This document shows positions 1 through 6,882 of a stretch of 8,898 nucleotides of DNA, in pieces. Both the position numbers and the translations under genes were made by a program. Source of the stretch: Candidatus Zhuqueibacterota bacterium (GTDB lineage: Bacteria > Zhuqueibacterota > QNDG01); NCBI GenBank assembly GCA_003645915.1, contig QNDG01000026.1, positions 1-8,898 on the forward strand, in the 5' to 3' direction. Every line of letters starts with the position of its first letter. The stretch's first letter is position 1. The notes beneath the pieces were generated by a model. The model did no database searches. It was not told where the DNA came from and saw nothing but the letters and a program-made list of their open reading frames with translations.

Positions 1-784
1 AATTTTTTTAAAGCATCAGCAGGAAAAACTTGTTTATTTAATTTTTTGCGAATGACAGTGCGAGTACAATTATCATCAGCATTCGATACGCCTCTTATAA
101 TCGACGATAAACAAACCAGAAAGAAATTTTTAATATCATTAGAACATTTTAAAGAAAAAATGTTTCTTTTCAAATAAGCTAGTTCAAAAAGTATCTCTTT
201 ATTAAACCAATTATCACGATAGGGGAAATCTGGAAGAGTTAAACCATCTAATTTATCAGAATTATAATTTAAAACAGACCTAATAATTATTTCTTTGGCT
301 TTTGTAAGGTTTCGAATATTTAAAGGAGTTGTTTTAACTTTTGATATAAATCTTGAAAATGGGTCAACATCTATACCTATGGAATTTCTTCTATTTAACA
401 AAGCTTCAATATTAGTAGTTCCACTTCCAGAAAATGGATCCAATATTAAAGAGTTCTCATTTGAGTATCTTTGTATTAGCCATCTCGGTAATTCAGGGAA
501 AAATTTAGCAGGATATTTATGTAAACCATGGGTTAAAATAGTTTGGTCATAACTAATGAAAAGGAACCTATTTTCATTTTTAACAGGAAGGTTTGGAGGT
601 ATCTCACCATCTACACGAATTATTGTTTCATTAAAATTATTTTTTATTTTTTTTACATTATTTAGAGGTTTATGTTTAAATAAATCATACTGTTCTCTGT
701 TAGCTCTTGCTCTTTCCTATTAACTTTATTAATAATTTCGTTCAAAGATATCGGATAAAAAGAAGAATAAGAAACAGTTTTCAT
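1..784 (-). pseudogene. Site-specific DNA methyltransferase, frameshifted near the start and cut by the window edge
   Basis: The minus strand encodes an AdoMet-dependent DNA methyltransferase. AdoMet-binding motif I, DPFSGSGTT, begins at base 440, preceded by THGLHKYPAKFFPELPRWLI, a segment typical of modification methylases with motif I ahead of the catalytic motif. A later stretch, IIRGVSNADDNCTRT, is also family-like. The catalytic (S/D)PPY motif should lie further on, outside the window, so the base modified and the target are unknown. The start at 784 is well supported: a GAGGAGA ribosome site at 791-797 lies upstream of ATG. That frame (MKTVSYSSFYPISLNEIINK) runs about 24 codons, then the homology continues in another frame from about 711-717 (RARANREQYDLF onward), open to base 1 with no ATG to restart from. 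I infer a recent one-base indel or a sequencing error. No restriction enzyme partner is visible; it could be an orphan methylase. Confidence 0.8.
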
Positions 785-858
785 TTATTTTCTCCTCAAC
801 AATAAAAAGTTTTTAAAATTTGCCATTTGGTATATAATATAATTTAGCTACCATATAT

Positions 859-888
859 TGTATAGATTTTTTGCTAAAACAATTTCAA
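859..888 (-). promoter_or_regulatory. Possible sigma-70 promoter for the methyltransferase
   Basis: Read on the minus strand, TTGAAA (883-888) is followed after 18 bases by TATACA (859-864), about 75 bases ahead of the methyltransferase ATG. It is a fair match to a -35/-10 pair, but AT-rich DNA yields such matches by chance. The -35 box abuts the structured island at 890. Confidence 0.3.
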
Positions 889-889
889 C

Positions 890-1008
890 CAACGTTCGAC
901 ACATGCAGAAGTAGCGAAGCTATTTGCCGTAAGGCCAAGCGACCCGATAGGGCAACGCAGCATATAGCGGTTGTTGTAGGCCCGAAGGCAAGGCCGTCAG
1001 GCCACAGA
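890..1008. repeat. GC-rich structured island, attC-like or repeat-family element
   Basis: This short stretch is far richer in GC than its surroundings and is packed with hairpins. Arms at 890-906 and 960-976 pair imperfectly (CAAC/GTTG outside, ATGC/GCAT inside, mismatches between). Inside are small hairpins: TAGC-GAA-GCTA (912-922), GCC-GTAA-GGC (926-935) and CCC-GATA-GGG (943-952). A second set of GGCC/GGC repeats follows at 979-1003. It lies between the 3' end of the RelA/SpoT remnant and the methyltransferase start, where an integron attC would sit after a cassette gene. The ends do not match the RYYYAAC/GTTRRRY core boxes, so it may instead be a dispersed palindromic repeat or part of a structured RNA. 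The open frame across it (871-1062) does not look like a protein gene. Confidence 0.45.
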
Positions 1009-1071
1009 GTTTTTGTGTCAATATTTTCTGTTCTTAAAATCAAAAAGTATTCCCTCTCCTAAACAGCGAAG

Positions 1072-1710
1072 TTAGGATGACGGAGCTGTTTTTATTCTTT
1101 CTTCTTGTGCATTAAAAAGCTCATTGAAAATGTTATCAGCTCCTCATGCTTGTGCAGCTGTAAAAGCTATTTTTCGTTTTTCTGTAATGGGTAATGGCAC
1201 TGATGTCTTATAATCAAGGTTATGTTATGCTTCTTCCTAAGCGTGTTGAAAAAGTGTCTTTATCTGTAATTCAAAAAATGGTGGTATGTATTCTTTAAAA
1301 GATTTATTAGGAATAATGTCCTCTGGAATGAAAAGCATATAATGCTTTCCTTCATACCCAAATTCATTTATAGAATCTGACACAATATCTGCACGTTCAA
1401 TATAGCTATAGTAATCTTCAATTATTTTTGCAATTTTATCTACATCTGAAATGTAAAATGTGACAATCCTGGCACCAAGTTGGTCTTGTATTTGATTTAT
1501 TGGGTCTGAATATTTAAAATGACCATTTTCATCTTTCTTTTTTGCCTTTTGGATAAATCTTTCTACGGTTTTTGAGCGTACAGCTATTTTATCAACTCTT
1601 GGATAATTAGACAAAATATCCTTAAGGTGTTTATGTAATTCGGGAACGAGTTTGTCCAAATAATTTATTTTTCTGTTGTTATATGTATCTTCTAATTTTG
1701 TAAAATCCAT
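1072..1710 (-). pseudogene. RelA/SpoT-domain protein, broken by three in-frame stops
   Basis: The minus-strand frame starts at ATG 1710 and reads MDFTKLEDTYNNRKINYLDK, then family-typical segments: RSKTVERFIQKAKKK, DPINQIQDQLGARIVTFYIS, FGYEGKHYMLFIP and FELQIKTLFQHA. These belong to the (p)ppGpp synthetase-like fold of RelA/SpoT-domain proteins, some of which are small alarmone synthetases or toxins. Translation meets TAG right after QHA, where the family has Trp (QHAW). The same frame continues recognisably to a final TAA at 1072: EEA-stop-HNLDYKTSVPLPITEKRK, then AFTAAQA-stop-GADNIFNELF. The internal stops are TAG, TAA and TGA; the first and third fall at family Trp positions. Loss of the C-terminal third implies an inactive enzyme. 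Because all three stop types occur, decay is more likely than codon reassignment. No promoter or ribosome site was clear ahead of it. Confidence 0.85.
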
Positions 1711-1713
1711 TTA

Positions 1714-1866
1714 TTAATTCCTGTTTCTTATTTTTGTATTAACGACAATGCCTTCTGTTTCAAAACGATAAAGATGCTTCTGTCGATTTATTACTTTAGG
1801 ATTAAAGCATTTATCAAAGCTTTCTGCTGGCACAATTAGTGTTCCATTATTGTTAAGCTCAATAGC
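1714..1866 (-). pseudogene. Unrecognised C-terminal protein remnant joined to a transposase fragment
   Basis: In the frame that continues the IS1595-like fragment after its frameshift, about 50 more codons run to a TAA at 1714-1716, three bases ahead of the RelA/SpoT ATG. The peptide begins AIELNNNGTLIVPAESFDKC and ends in IVVNTKIRNRN. It no longer resembles the IS1595 transposase after the ICP of its zinc-ribbon start, so it may be the tail of another gene that once preceded the RelA/SpoT gene. I do not recognise the family. The close spacing to the next ATG suggests the lost gene was co-transcribed with it. It could also be noncoding DNA that happens to be open. Confidence 0.35.
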
Positions 1867-1973
1867 TGGGCAGATAAAGCTTTCTGGCCAACGTAACGAT
1901 AATAGGATTTACACGATTCTTCAGTAGAAAATCGTTTGTCGAATTCACGAAGAGTTTTCGGGTAATCCTCCAT
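1867..1973 (-). mobile_element. IS1595-family transposase, N-terminal fragment
   Basis: On the minus strand an ATG at 1973 opens MEDYPKTLREFDKRFSTEES, which matches the start of IS1595-type transposases. The next family segment, RWPESFICP, is present but one frame over, so there is an indel near 1900-1910. In intact members this leads into a zinc ribbon (CPxC) and then the DDE/N catalytic domain; here homology stops at ICP and unrelated sequence follows. The fragment cannot encode a transposase. It marks a past insertion later cut by deletion or recombination, consistent with the decay of the neighbouring genes. Confidence 0.6.
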
Positions 1974-1992
1974 AGATTTCAAATATATATGT

Positions 1993-2030
1993 TGTGTCAA
2001 GGTCAGTCAAGGGAATACCCACATAATTGT
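1993..2030. repeat. Possible terminal end of the IS1595-like element
   Basis: A non-AT-biased segment starting TGTGTCAAGGTCAGTCAAGG and containing the small palindrome GGGAATACCC lies about 20 to 55 bases upstream of the transposase fragment's ATG, where an IS terminal inverted repeat would sit. No matching inverted copy was found at the other side, as expected if that end has been deleted. Assignment rests on position and general look only. Confidence 0.27.
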
Positions 2031-2180
2031 ATTATATGTTAAAAGATAAATGTAAAATCTGCTTTAAATAATAGTTTTTAACTTATTCAGTCTGTTTTTT
2101 AACTTCTTATTCCTGACTTTCTCTTTTAATAATTTACTAATATTAAAATTTATATTTTAGATAATTTAAAGGTATATAAT
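2031..2180. other. AT-rich spacer ahead of the glycan operon
   Basis: This spacer separates the minus-strand relics from the plus-strand operon and must hold the operon promoter if transcription begins here. It is too AT-rich for a convincing -35/-10 call; CTGACT near 2113 with TAATAT near 2138 is a weak candidate with poor spacing. The only firm signal is the AAAGG ribosome site at 2168-2172 for the next gene. Confidence 0.4.
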
Positions 2181-3524
2181 ATGACTCATAACAAGAAGTT
2201 ATCAATTATAGGATTAGGGAAATTAGGCAGTACTATGGCTGCCTGCTTTATTCATAAGGGATATGAGGTAATAGGAGTAGATATAAATCAAGACTTTGTA
2301 GATGCTGTTAATAGGGGTCACAGCCCAATTTATGAACCCTGTGTAGATGATTTAATTAATGTAAATAAAAATTTAATACAAGCTACGACAGAAATTGAAT
2401 TTGCAATTTTTCATACAGATGTTTCTTTTATTATTGTTCCTACTCCAAGTATGGGAAGTGGCCTTTTTTCTACAAAGTATGTAGAATCTGCAACTATAGA
2501 AATAGCCAAAGTTTTATCAAAGAAAGAAAAATATCATGTTATAGTGATTACTTCTACAATTTTACCCGGGGATACTGAGAGAATAGGAAAAGATATTGAG
2601 AAAATATCTGGAAAAAAAATAGGTAAAGATTTTGGCCTGGTTTATAATCCAGATTTTATAGCTCTAGGTAGAATAGTACATGATTTTTTGAATCCCGATA
2701 TGATTCTTATTGGAGAGTCTGATGAAAAAGCCGGAAGTATAGTTCAACAGATACATGAGACTATTGTTGATAATGAACCTGAAATATATCGAATGAATTG
2801 GTATAATGCTGAGTTAGCCAAAGTATCTCTTAATTCTTATTGTACTCTTAAATTGACCTTTGCTAATATTATAGCTGAAATTTGTGAAAAAATGCCCGGA
2901 GGAGATGCTGAAATAGTTTTGAGAGCTATAGGTTCGGATTCTCGGATAGGAAATAAATATTTCAGAGGTAGTTTGGCATGGGGCGGGACATGTTTTCCGC
3001 GTGATAATAGAGCTTTTGCTAAGTCGGTAGAACAATTTGGAATAAGAAATACTTATAGTGAAACTACGGATAGAATTAATGATTATCATAAAACTGATCG
3101 TATCTGTAATCTTCTAATAGAATATCTTGAAATGAAGAATACAAATGAACTAGCTATATTGGGGCTCGCCTATAAAGAGGATACTCCTATTGTTGAAGAA
3201 GCTGTTTCTTTATCAGTTATTAAAAAATTAACTGAAATGGGATATAAAATAACAGTTTATGACCCTGCTGCTATGGAAGAGGCAAAAAAAGAATTAAGTC
3301 AAAATGATTTAATTACTTATGCCTTTTCAGAATATGATTGTGTTAAAAATAAATCAGTATGTTTTATTGCAACCCCATGGAATTCTTTTAAAAGTTTAGA
3401 TATTGAACAGATATTAAAAATTATGGATAGCCCTATCATCTTAGATGCATGGAAAATTCTTTCTGTACCTGAAAACAGTAAAATTGATATTCGATATATT
3501 GGAAAAAATATAAATAATAAATAG
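2181..3524 (+). CDS. Nucleotide-sugar dehydrogenase (UDP-glucose/GDP-mannose dehydrogenase family)
   Basis: A complete 447-residue member of the NAD-dependent four-electron dehydrogenase family, which oxidises the C6 hydroxyl of a nucleotide sugar to a uronic acid. The N-terminal Rossmann site is GLGKLG (residues 11-16). The central domain has AELAK (K214), N218 and K224 in the usual substrate-site spacing, and the catalytic Cys is C271 in GGTCFPRDNRAFA. The C-terminal domain carries GLAYKEDT, another family signature. Length is normal. ATG 2181 has AAAGG eight bases upstream. UDP-glucose, UDP-HexNAc or GDP-mannose could each be the substrate; the sequence alone does not decide. It heads the operon, ten bases ahead of the glycosyltransferase, whose ribosome site overlaps its stop codon. 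With an epimerase downstream that uses GDP-mannose, GDP-mannose oxidation is worth considering, but UDP-glucose remains likely. Confidence 0.94.
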   Translation: MTHNKKLSIIGLGKLGSTMAACFIHKGYEVIGVDINQDFVDAVNRGHSPIYEPCVDDLINVNKNLIQATTEIEFAIFHTDVSFIIVPTPSMGSGLFSTKYVESATIEIAKVLSKKEKYHVIVITSTILPGDTERIGKDIEKISGKKIGKDFGLVYNPDFIALGRIVHDFLNPDMILIGESDEKAGSIVQQIHETIVDNEPEIYRMNWYNAELAKVSLNSYCTLKLTFANIIAEICEKMPGGDAEIVLRAIGSDSRIGNKYFRGSLAWGGTCFPRDNRAFAKSVEQFGIRNTYSETTDRINDYHKTDRICNLLIEYLEMKNTNELAILGLAYKEDTPIVEEAVSLSVIKKLTEMGYKITVYDPAAMEEAKKELSQNDLITYAFSEYDCVKNKSVCFIATPWNSFKSLDIEQILKIMDSPIILDAWKILSVPENSKIDIRYIGKNINNK

Positions 3525-3533
3525 GATAAAAAT

Positions 3534-4337
3534 GTGCCCCAATTAAGTTTTGTTGTTAGTGGAAGAAATGACAATTATGATGGAAACTTTGATGAACGTT
3601 TAATTATAGCTTTAGAACATAATATAGAAAGTCTTCCTACTGCTGAATTCATTTTTGTTGAATGGAACCCCTATCTTGATAGGCCATTAACTTCAGAAAA
3701 ACTTCGAGATCATTTTGGTGATAAAATTCGCTATTTTGTTGTTCATCCTAAATATCATAAATATTACTGCAGTATAGATGAATTTCTTGAATACCCGGCT
3801 AAAAATGTAGGTATAAGACGATCTCAGGGAGAATTCGTAGGGTGTATAAATTCAGATATAATTTTTTGTCCGGATCTTGTTGAAAATTTAAAAAATAAAT
3901 TAATTCCTAATATTCTTTATAGAGCTACTCGAATAGATATTCGACCCGATTATCTTAGAGTTGTTTTTCCTTTTCATTCTAAATATATTCTTGAAAAAAA
4001 TTATGGTTATATGAATGCAGCAGGCGATTTTTTATTAATGCATAGAAATCTCTGGCATACAATTACTGGTTATTGTGAGGAATATCCATGGCAAAGATTA
4101 CATAAAGATGCTTATTTAGTTTATTTACTTGTAGATATAAAAAAATTTAAAGTAAAAAATATTGGTTCTATTACTCATTGGAGACATCCCAGTTCATGGT
4201 CTAATGGAAAATGCAGGGCTAAAGTTGGAGACCCTAATTGGAATTTTACTTTATGTGACTTTAGAACTAATAAAAAAACTTGGGGCTTATCTTTTGCTCA
4301 AGAGATAGATAAAGACGGTATAACTTGGTTAATGTAG
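3534..4337 (+). CDS. GT-A-fold glycosyltransferase-like protein
   Basis: A 267-residue soluble protein with the features of a family-2-like glycosyltransferase. It opens with a beta strand and SGRNDNY (PQLSFVVSGRNDNYDGNF), has KNVGIRRSQGEF (the usual segment before the metal site), then NSDIIF at residues 106-111 in the place of the DxD motif, D108 being the likely metal ligand. AAGDFLLMHRNLWH (D165) matches the acceptor-side segment seen in such enzymes. There is no signal peptide or membrane helix, so it acts in the cytoplasm. The start is GTG: AGGA at 3523-3526 is seven bases upstream, while the ATG at 3532 overlapping it hits a stop after four codons. It probably transfers a sugar from a nucleotide donor made by neighbouring enzymes. 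Donor and acceptor are unknown, and a non-classical GT family is possible. Confidence 0.83.
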   Translation: MPQLSFVVSGRNDNYDGNFDERLIIALEHNIESLPTAEFIFVEWNPYLDRPLTSEKLRDHFGDKIRYFVVHPKYHKYYCSIDEFLEYPAKNVGIRRSQGEFVGCINSDIIFCPDLVENLKNKLIPNILYRATRIDIRPDYLRVVFPFHSKYILEKNYGYMNAAGDFLLMHRNLWHTITGYCEEYPWQRLHKDAYLVYLLVDIKKFKVKNIGSITHWRHPSSWSNGKCRAKVGDPNWNFTLCDFRTNKKTWGLSFAQEIDKDGITWLM

Positions 4338-4345
4338 GGGACTCT

Positions 4346-4612
4346 ATGAAAATCGGAGATGGTGATATTATTATTGTATTAAAATCTGAAAAAGGTCAGT
4401 TGTTTACATCTCAGGTAGTCCTTTTAGTGAAAAATGGAAATGTTTTAAATCAAGTAGGCTTTGTTCAGTCTCTGAATCTTAAAGCAGATATTAAAAAAAC
4501 TCATGTTGAAATGTTGGTAAAAGTTCCTGCTGAATTTAATAATAATCTTCCAATACTTGGAAAACGCTTATTTCAACTAGAAAAATTAGGATGTAAAATA
4601 GAAAGGATTTAA
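4346..4612 (+). CDS. Small protein of unknown function in the glycan operon
   Basis: An 88-residue protein I do not recognise. I chose ATG 4346 (MKIGDGDIIIVLKSEKGQLF) because GGGG at 4337-4340 is well placed before it; the in-frame ATG at 4325 overlaps the glycosyltransferase and lacks a site. The sequence alternates short hydrophobic beta-like segments (DIIIVLK, SQVVLLVKNG) with charged turns and ends in a Lys/Glu-rich part (GKRLFQLEKLGCKIERI). No signal peptide, membrane span or Cys pair is seen. It lies eight bases after the glycosyltransferase and two before the epimerase, so it is made with them. A small accessory or regulatory subunit is possible, but nothing in the sequence proves it. 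Confidence 0.72.
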   Translation: MKIGDGDIIIVLKSEKGQLFTSQVVLLVKNGNVLNQVGFVQSLNLKADIKKTHVEMLVKVPAEFNNNLPILGKRLFQLEKLGCKIERI

Positions 4613-4614
4613 AA

Positions 4615-6855
4615 ATGAAAACAGCTTTAATTTGTGGCGGTCATGGTTTCATAGGTCATCATATGGCTCGAAGATTAAAAAAAGAAGGGTATTGGGTAAG
4701 AACTGTAGATATAAAAGAATTTCCTTATGGTGATTTAGAATCTGATGTTGATGACTATGTAATCGGTGATTTAAGAGACTGGAATATATGTAAAAAAGTT
4801 TTTTATGTTTCAGATGGAAAAGGGTTTGATGAAGTATATCAGTTTAGTGCTGTAATGGGCGGTGCCGGATATATTTTTACGGGTCTTAATGATGCTAAAG
4901 TTATGCATGATTCTGCTCTTTTAAATATAAATATTGCTGAAATGTCAAGAAAAGCAGGAGTTAAAAAATTATTTTTTAGTAGTTCAGCCTGTTTTTTACC
5001 TGGTATTTATGTTATTACTAATTATGGCGGATCAAAGATTGAAAATATTGAAATAGGAGATTATGTATTAACTCATACAGGAAATTTTAATAAAGTTTTG
5101 GAAGTATCTGATAGAAAATATAAAGGTATTATCAAAATTATTAGAATACCAGGATTTCCTCCTATTCAATGTACTGAAGAACATCCATTTCTTTTAGAAA
5201 CAGGGGAATTGATAAAAGCTAAGGATTTAAATAATAATGACAGATTAATTATGCCTATTCCTAAATTAAGAGAAGACAATTCTTTTATTAACATCGAAAT
5301 GGCTGAAAAAACTAAACAATATCTTCAGGTTATTAACGATAAACCTGAGAATTTAATGGAATATAGTAAAAAATATAATATTAAATATCATAATATTTAT
5401 AATTGGTTAAGATCTGATAAGTTCAATCGTTTAATAGACCCTCTTACTGTTGAAAAGATAGAATTAGATTCTGATTTTGGAGAATTAATAGGATTTTATC
5501 TTGCTAATGGATGGGTAGAAAAGTGTCGCAGTAATCCCCGCTTATTGTTTTCTTTTGGAGATATTCCAGAATATAAGAAAAGAATTTCACTATTATTAAA
5601 TAAATGTTTTGGTATACCTTATAATCGTATCTGTACTATAAATATGAAAAATCAGAAAGGATTTAAATTAGAAGTTGTGTCCAAAACTTTATATGAATTT
5701 TTTTCTGAAAATTTTTATGATGGGTTAGGAACAAGAGCTGTAAATAAATTAATTCCTATTTATTTAATGAATTCTAATAAAGATTTTTTAAGAGGTCTTA
5801 TAAAAGGTTATTGGTTAGGTGATGGAAATGTTTATACTACTCAGAGTAGAACCCGTATTAGTAACTCTACAGTTTCACTCAATTTAAATTGTTGTATTAG
5901 AATGATCTTAAATTATTTGGGAATACCGGTTTCTCTTGTAATTAAATCCCCTGAAAGTCATAATTTTCAAGGCAGAGTAATAAAAGGAAATTATGATGTT
6001 TATCAATCTTATATAGTAGGAAAAGAAGCTAAAGATGTTTTTTCTGATATTTTGAATATTGAAGATATAGAGACAATTACTAGTAAATATATTAAAGTTT
6101 CTGAGAATAATTTTTCTTTACCAATAATTTCTATTGAAGACGGATTCTATGACGGTAGTGTTTATAATATGGAAGTAGAAGGGGACAATTCTTATACAGT
6201 CTATGGGATAGCTGTACACAACTGTGTTTATAATCAGTTAAATCAAAAAGATACAGATAATCCAATAACATCTGAAGATTCAGCTTATCCAGCTTATCCT
6301 GACAGTGATTATGGTTTTGAAAAATTGATAAGTGAAAGATTATATTTGGCTTATGCTAGAAATTATTGTTTAAATGTAAAAATAGCCAGATTTCATAATA
6401 TTATGGGTCCTGAGGGCGCATGGGGGAACGGAAAAGAAAAAAGTCCCGCTGCAATATGTAGAAAAATAGCAGAGGTTGCTGATGGAGAAACTATTGAAAT
6501 ATGGGGCGATGGTTGTCAAACAAGATCATATCTTTATATTGATGAGTGTTTAGAAGGTGTACGTAGATTAATGAATTCAGATTTCTCGGGACCCGTTAAT
6601 ATAGGTTCTGATGAGATGGTTTCAATAAATAAACTTGTTGAAATTGTTAAAGAAATAGCTGGAAAACCTGATATTAAGATTAGACATATAAGCGGCCCGC
6701 TTGGAGTTCGAGGGCGTAATTCAGATAATAAATTAATAAAAGAAAAATTAGGTTGGGTTCCAAATTATTCATTAGTAGAAGCTTTAAAAAAATTATACCC
6801 GTGGATAAAGGAACAAGTAGAATCTGGAAAAGAAGATTGTCCGTGGTCAAATTAA
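4615..6855 (+). CDS. GDP-mannose 3,5-epimerase interrupted by an intein
   Basis: The 746-residue product is an epimerase precursor; removing the intein (residues 126-536) leaves 335 residues, the usual size for this short-chain dehydrogenase family. The first extein has the NAD site GGHGFIG (8-14) and MGGAGYIF, and ends LFFSSSA. The second starts CVYNQLNQ and holds YGFEK (Y566, K570), RFHNIMGPEGAWGNGKEKSP, WGDGCQTRS, PVNIGSDEMVS, GPLGVRGRNSDN and IKEKLGW. These closely follow plant GDP-mannose 3,5-epimerase, including SSAC and the YxxxK pair. The enzyme turns GDP-D-mannose into GDP-L-galactose and GDP-L-gulose through keto intermediates in the cytosol. C537, just after the intein, corresponds to a catalytic Cys. 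AAAGG at 4602-4606 supports the ATG. Confidence in the family is high; product choice is inferred. Confidence 0.95.
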   Translation: MKTALICGGHGFIGHHMARRLKKEGYWVRTVDIKEFPYGDLESDVDDYVIGDLRDWNICKKVFYVSDGKGFDEVYQFSAVMGGAGYIFTGLNDAKVMHDSALLNINIAEMSRKAGVKKLFFSSSACFLPGIYVITNYGGSKIENIEIGDYVLTHTGNFNKVLEVSDRKYKGIIKIIRIPGFPPIQCTEEHPFLLETGELIKAKDLNNNDRLIMPIPKLREDNSFINIEMAEKTKQYLQVINDKPENLMEYSKKYNIKYHNIYNWLRSDKFNRLIDPLTVEKIELDSDFGELIGFYLANGWVEKCRSNPRLLFSFGDIPEYKKRISLLLNKCFGIPYNRICTINMKNQKGFKLEVVSKTLYEFFSENFYDGLGTRAVNKLIPIYLMNSNKDFLRGLIKGYWLGDGNVYTTQSRTRISNSTVSLNLNCCIRMILNYLGIPVSLVIKSPESHNFQGRVIKGNYDVYQSYIVGKEAKDVFSDILNIEDIETITSKYIKVSENNFSLPIISIEDGFYDGSVYNMEVEGDNSYTVYGIAVHNCVYNQLNQKDTDNPITSEDSAYPAYPDSDYGFEKLISERLYLAYARNYCLNVKIARFHNIMGPEGAWGNGKEKSPAAICRKIAEVADGETIEIWGDGCQTRSYLYIDECLEGVRRLMNSDFSGPVNIGSDEMVSINKLVEIVKEIAGKPDIKIRHISGPLGVRGRNSDNKLIKEKLGWVPNYSLVEALKKLYPWIKEQVESGKEDCPWSN
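4990..6222 (+). mobile_element. LAGLIDADG intein in the epimerase gene
   Basis: In-frame insertion of 411 codons encoding a self-splicing protein with a homing-endonuclease domain. The N-terminal splice block starts at C126 (CFLPGIYVITNYG) and is followed by IENIEIGD. Block B is CTEEHPF with T187 and H190. The C-terminal blocks are VYNMEVEGDNSYTVYG and AVHN, with H535, N536 and then extein C537: all the residues of standard class 1 splicing are present. Between them lie an HTH-like piece (residues 250-266, ending NIYNWLR) and two LAGLIDADG motifs, ELIGFYLANG (290-299) and LRGLIKGYWLGDG (392-404). The second keeps its acidic residue (D403); in the first the expected acidic position is N298, so cutting may be weakened. 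Base composition matches the host gene. Splicing should be active by sequence; endonuclease activity is uncertain. Confidence 0.96.
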
Positions 6856-6882
6856 AAATAATTAAAATAGTATTTTGTTAAA

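Noticed and set aside
295..552. 85-codon plus-strand ORF
   Set aside because: It lies opposite the methyltransferase frame carrying DPFSGSGTT; it has no ribosome site and no recognisable family.
871..1062. 63-codon plus-strand ORF across the GC-rich island
   Set aside because: The peptide comes from hairpin-forming repeats and has no domain character or ribosome site; structure explains the stretch better.
1072..1710. Genetic-code change or stop readthrough in the RelA/SpoT gene
   Set aside because: TAG, TAA and TGA would all need to be read as sense, while the operon genes use TAG, TAA and TGA as normal terminators.
2814..3089. 91-codon minus-strand ORF
   Set aside because: Antisense shadow of the dehydrogenase gene, including its catalytic-Cys region.
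3317..3574. 85-codon minus-strand ORF with hydrophobic stretches
   Set aside because: Antisense shadow of the end of the dehydrogenase and the glycosyltransferase start; no start signal.
4325..4345. Upstream ATG for the small 88-residue protein
   Set aside because: It overlaps the glycosyltransferase and lacks a ribosome site, whereas ATG 4346 has GGGG well placed.
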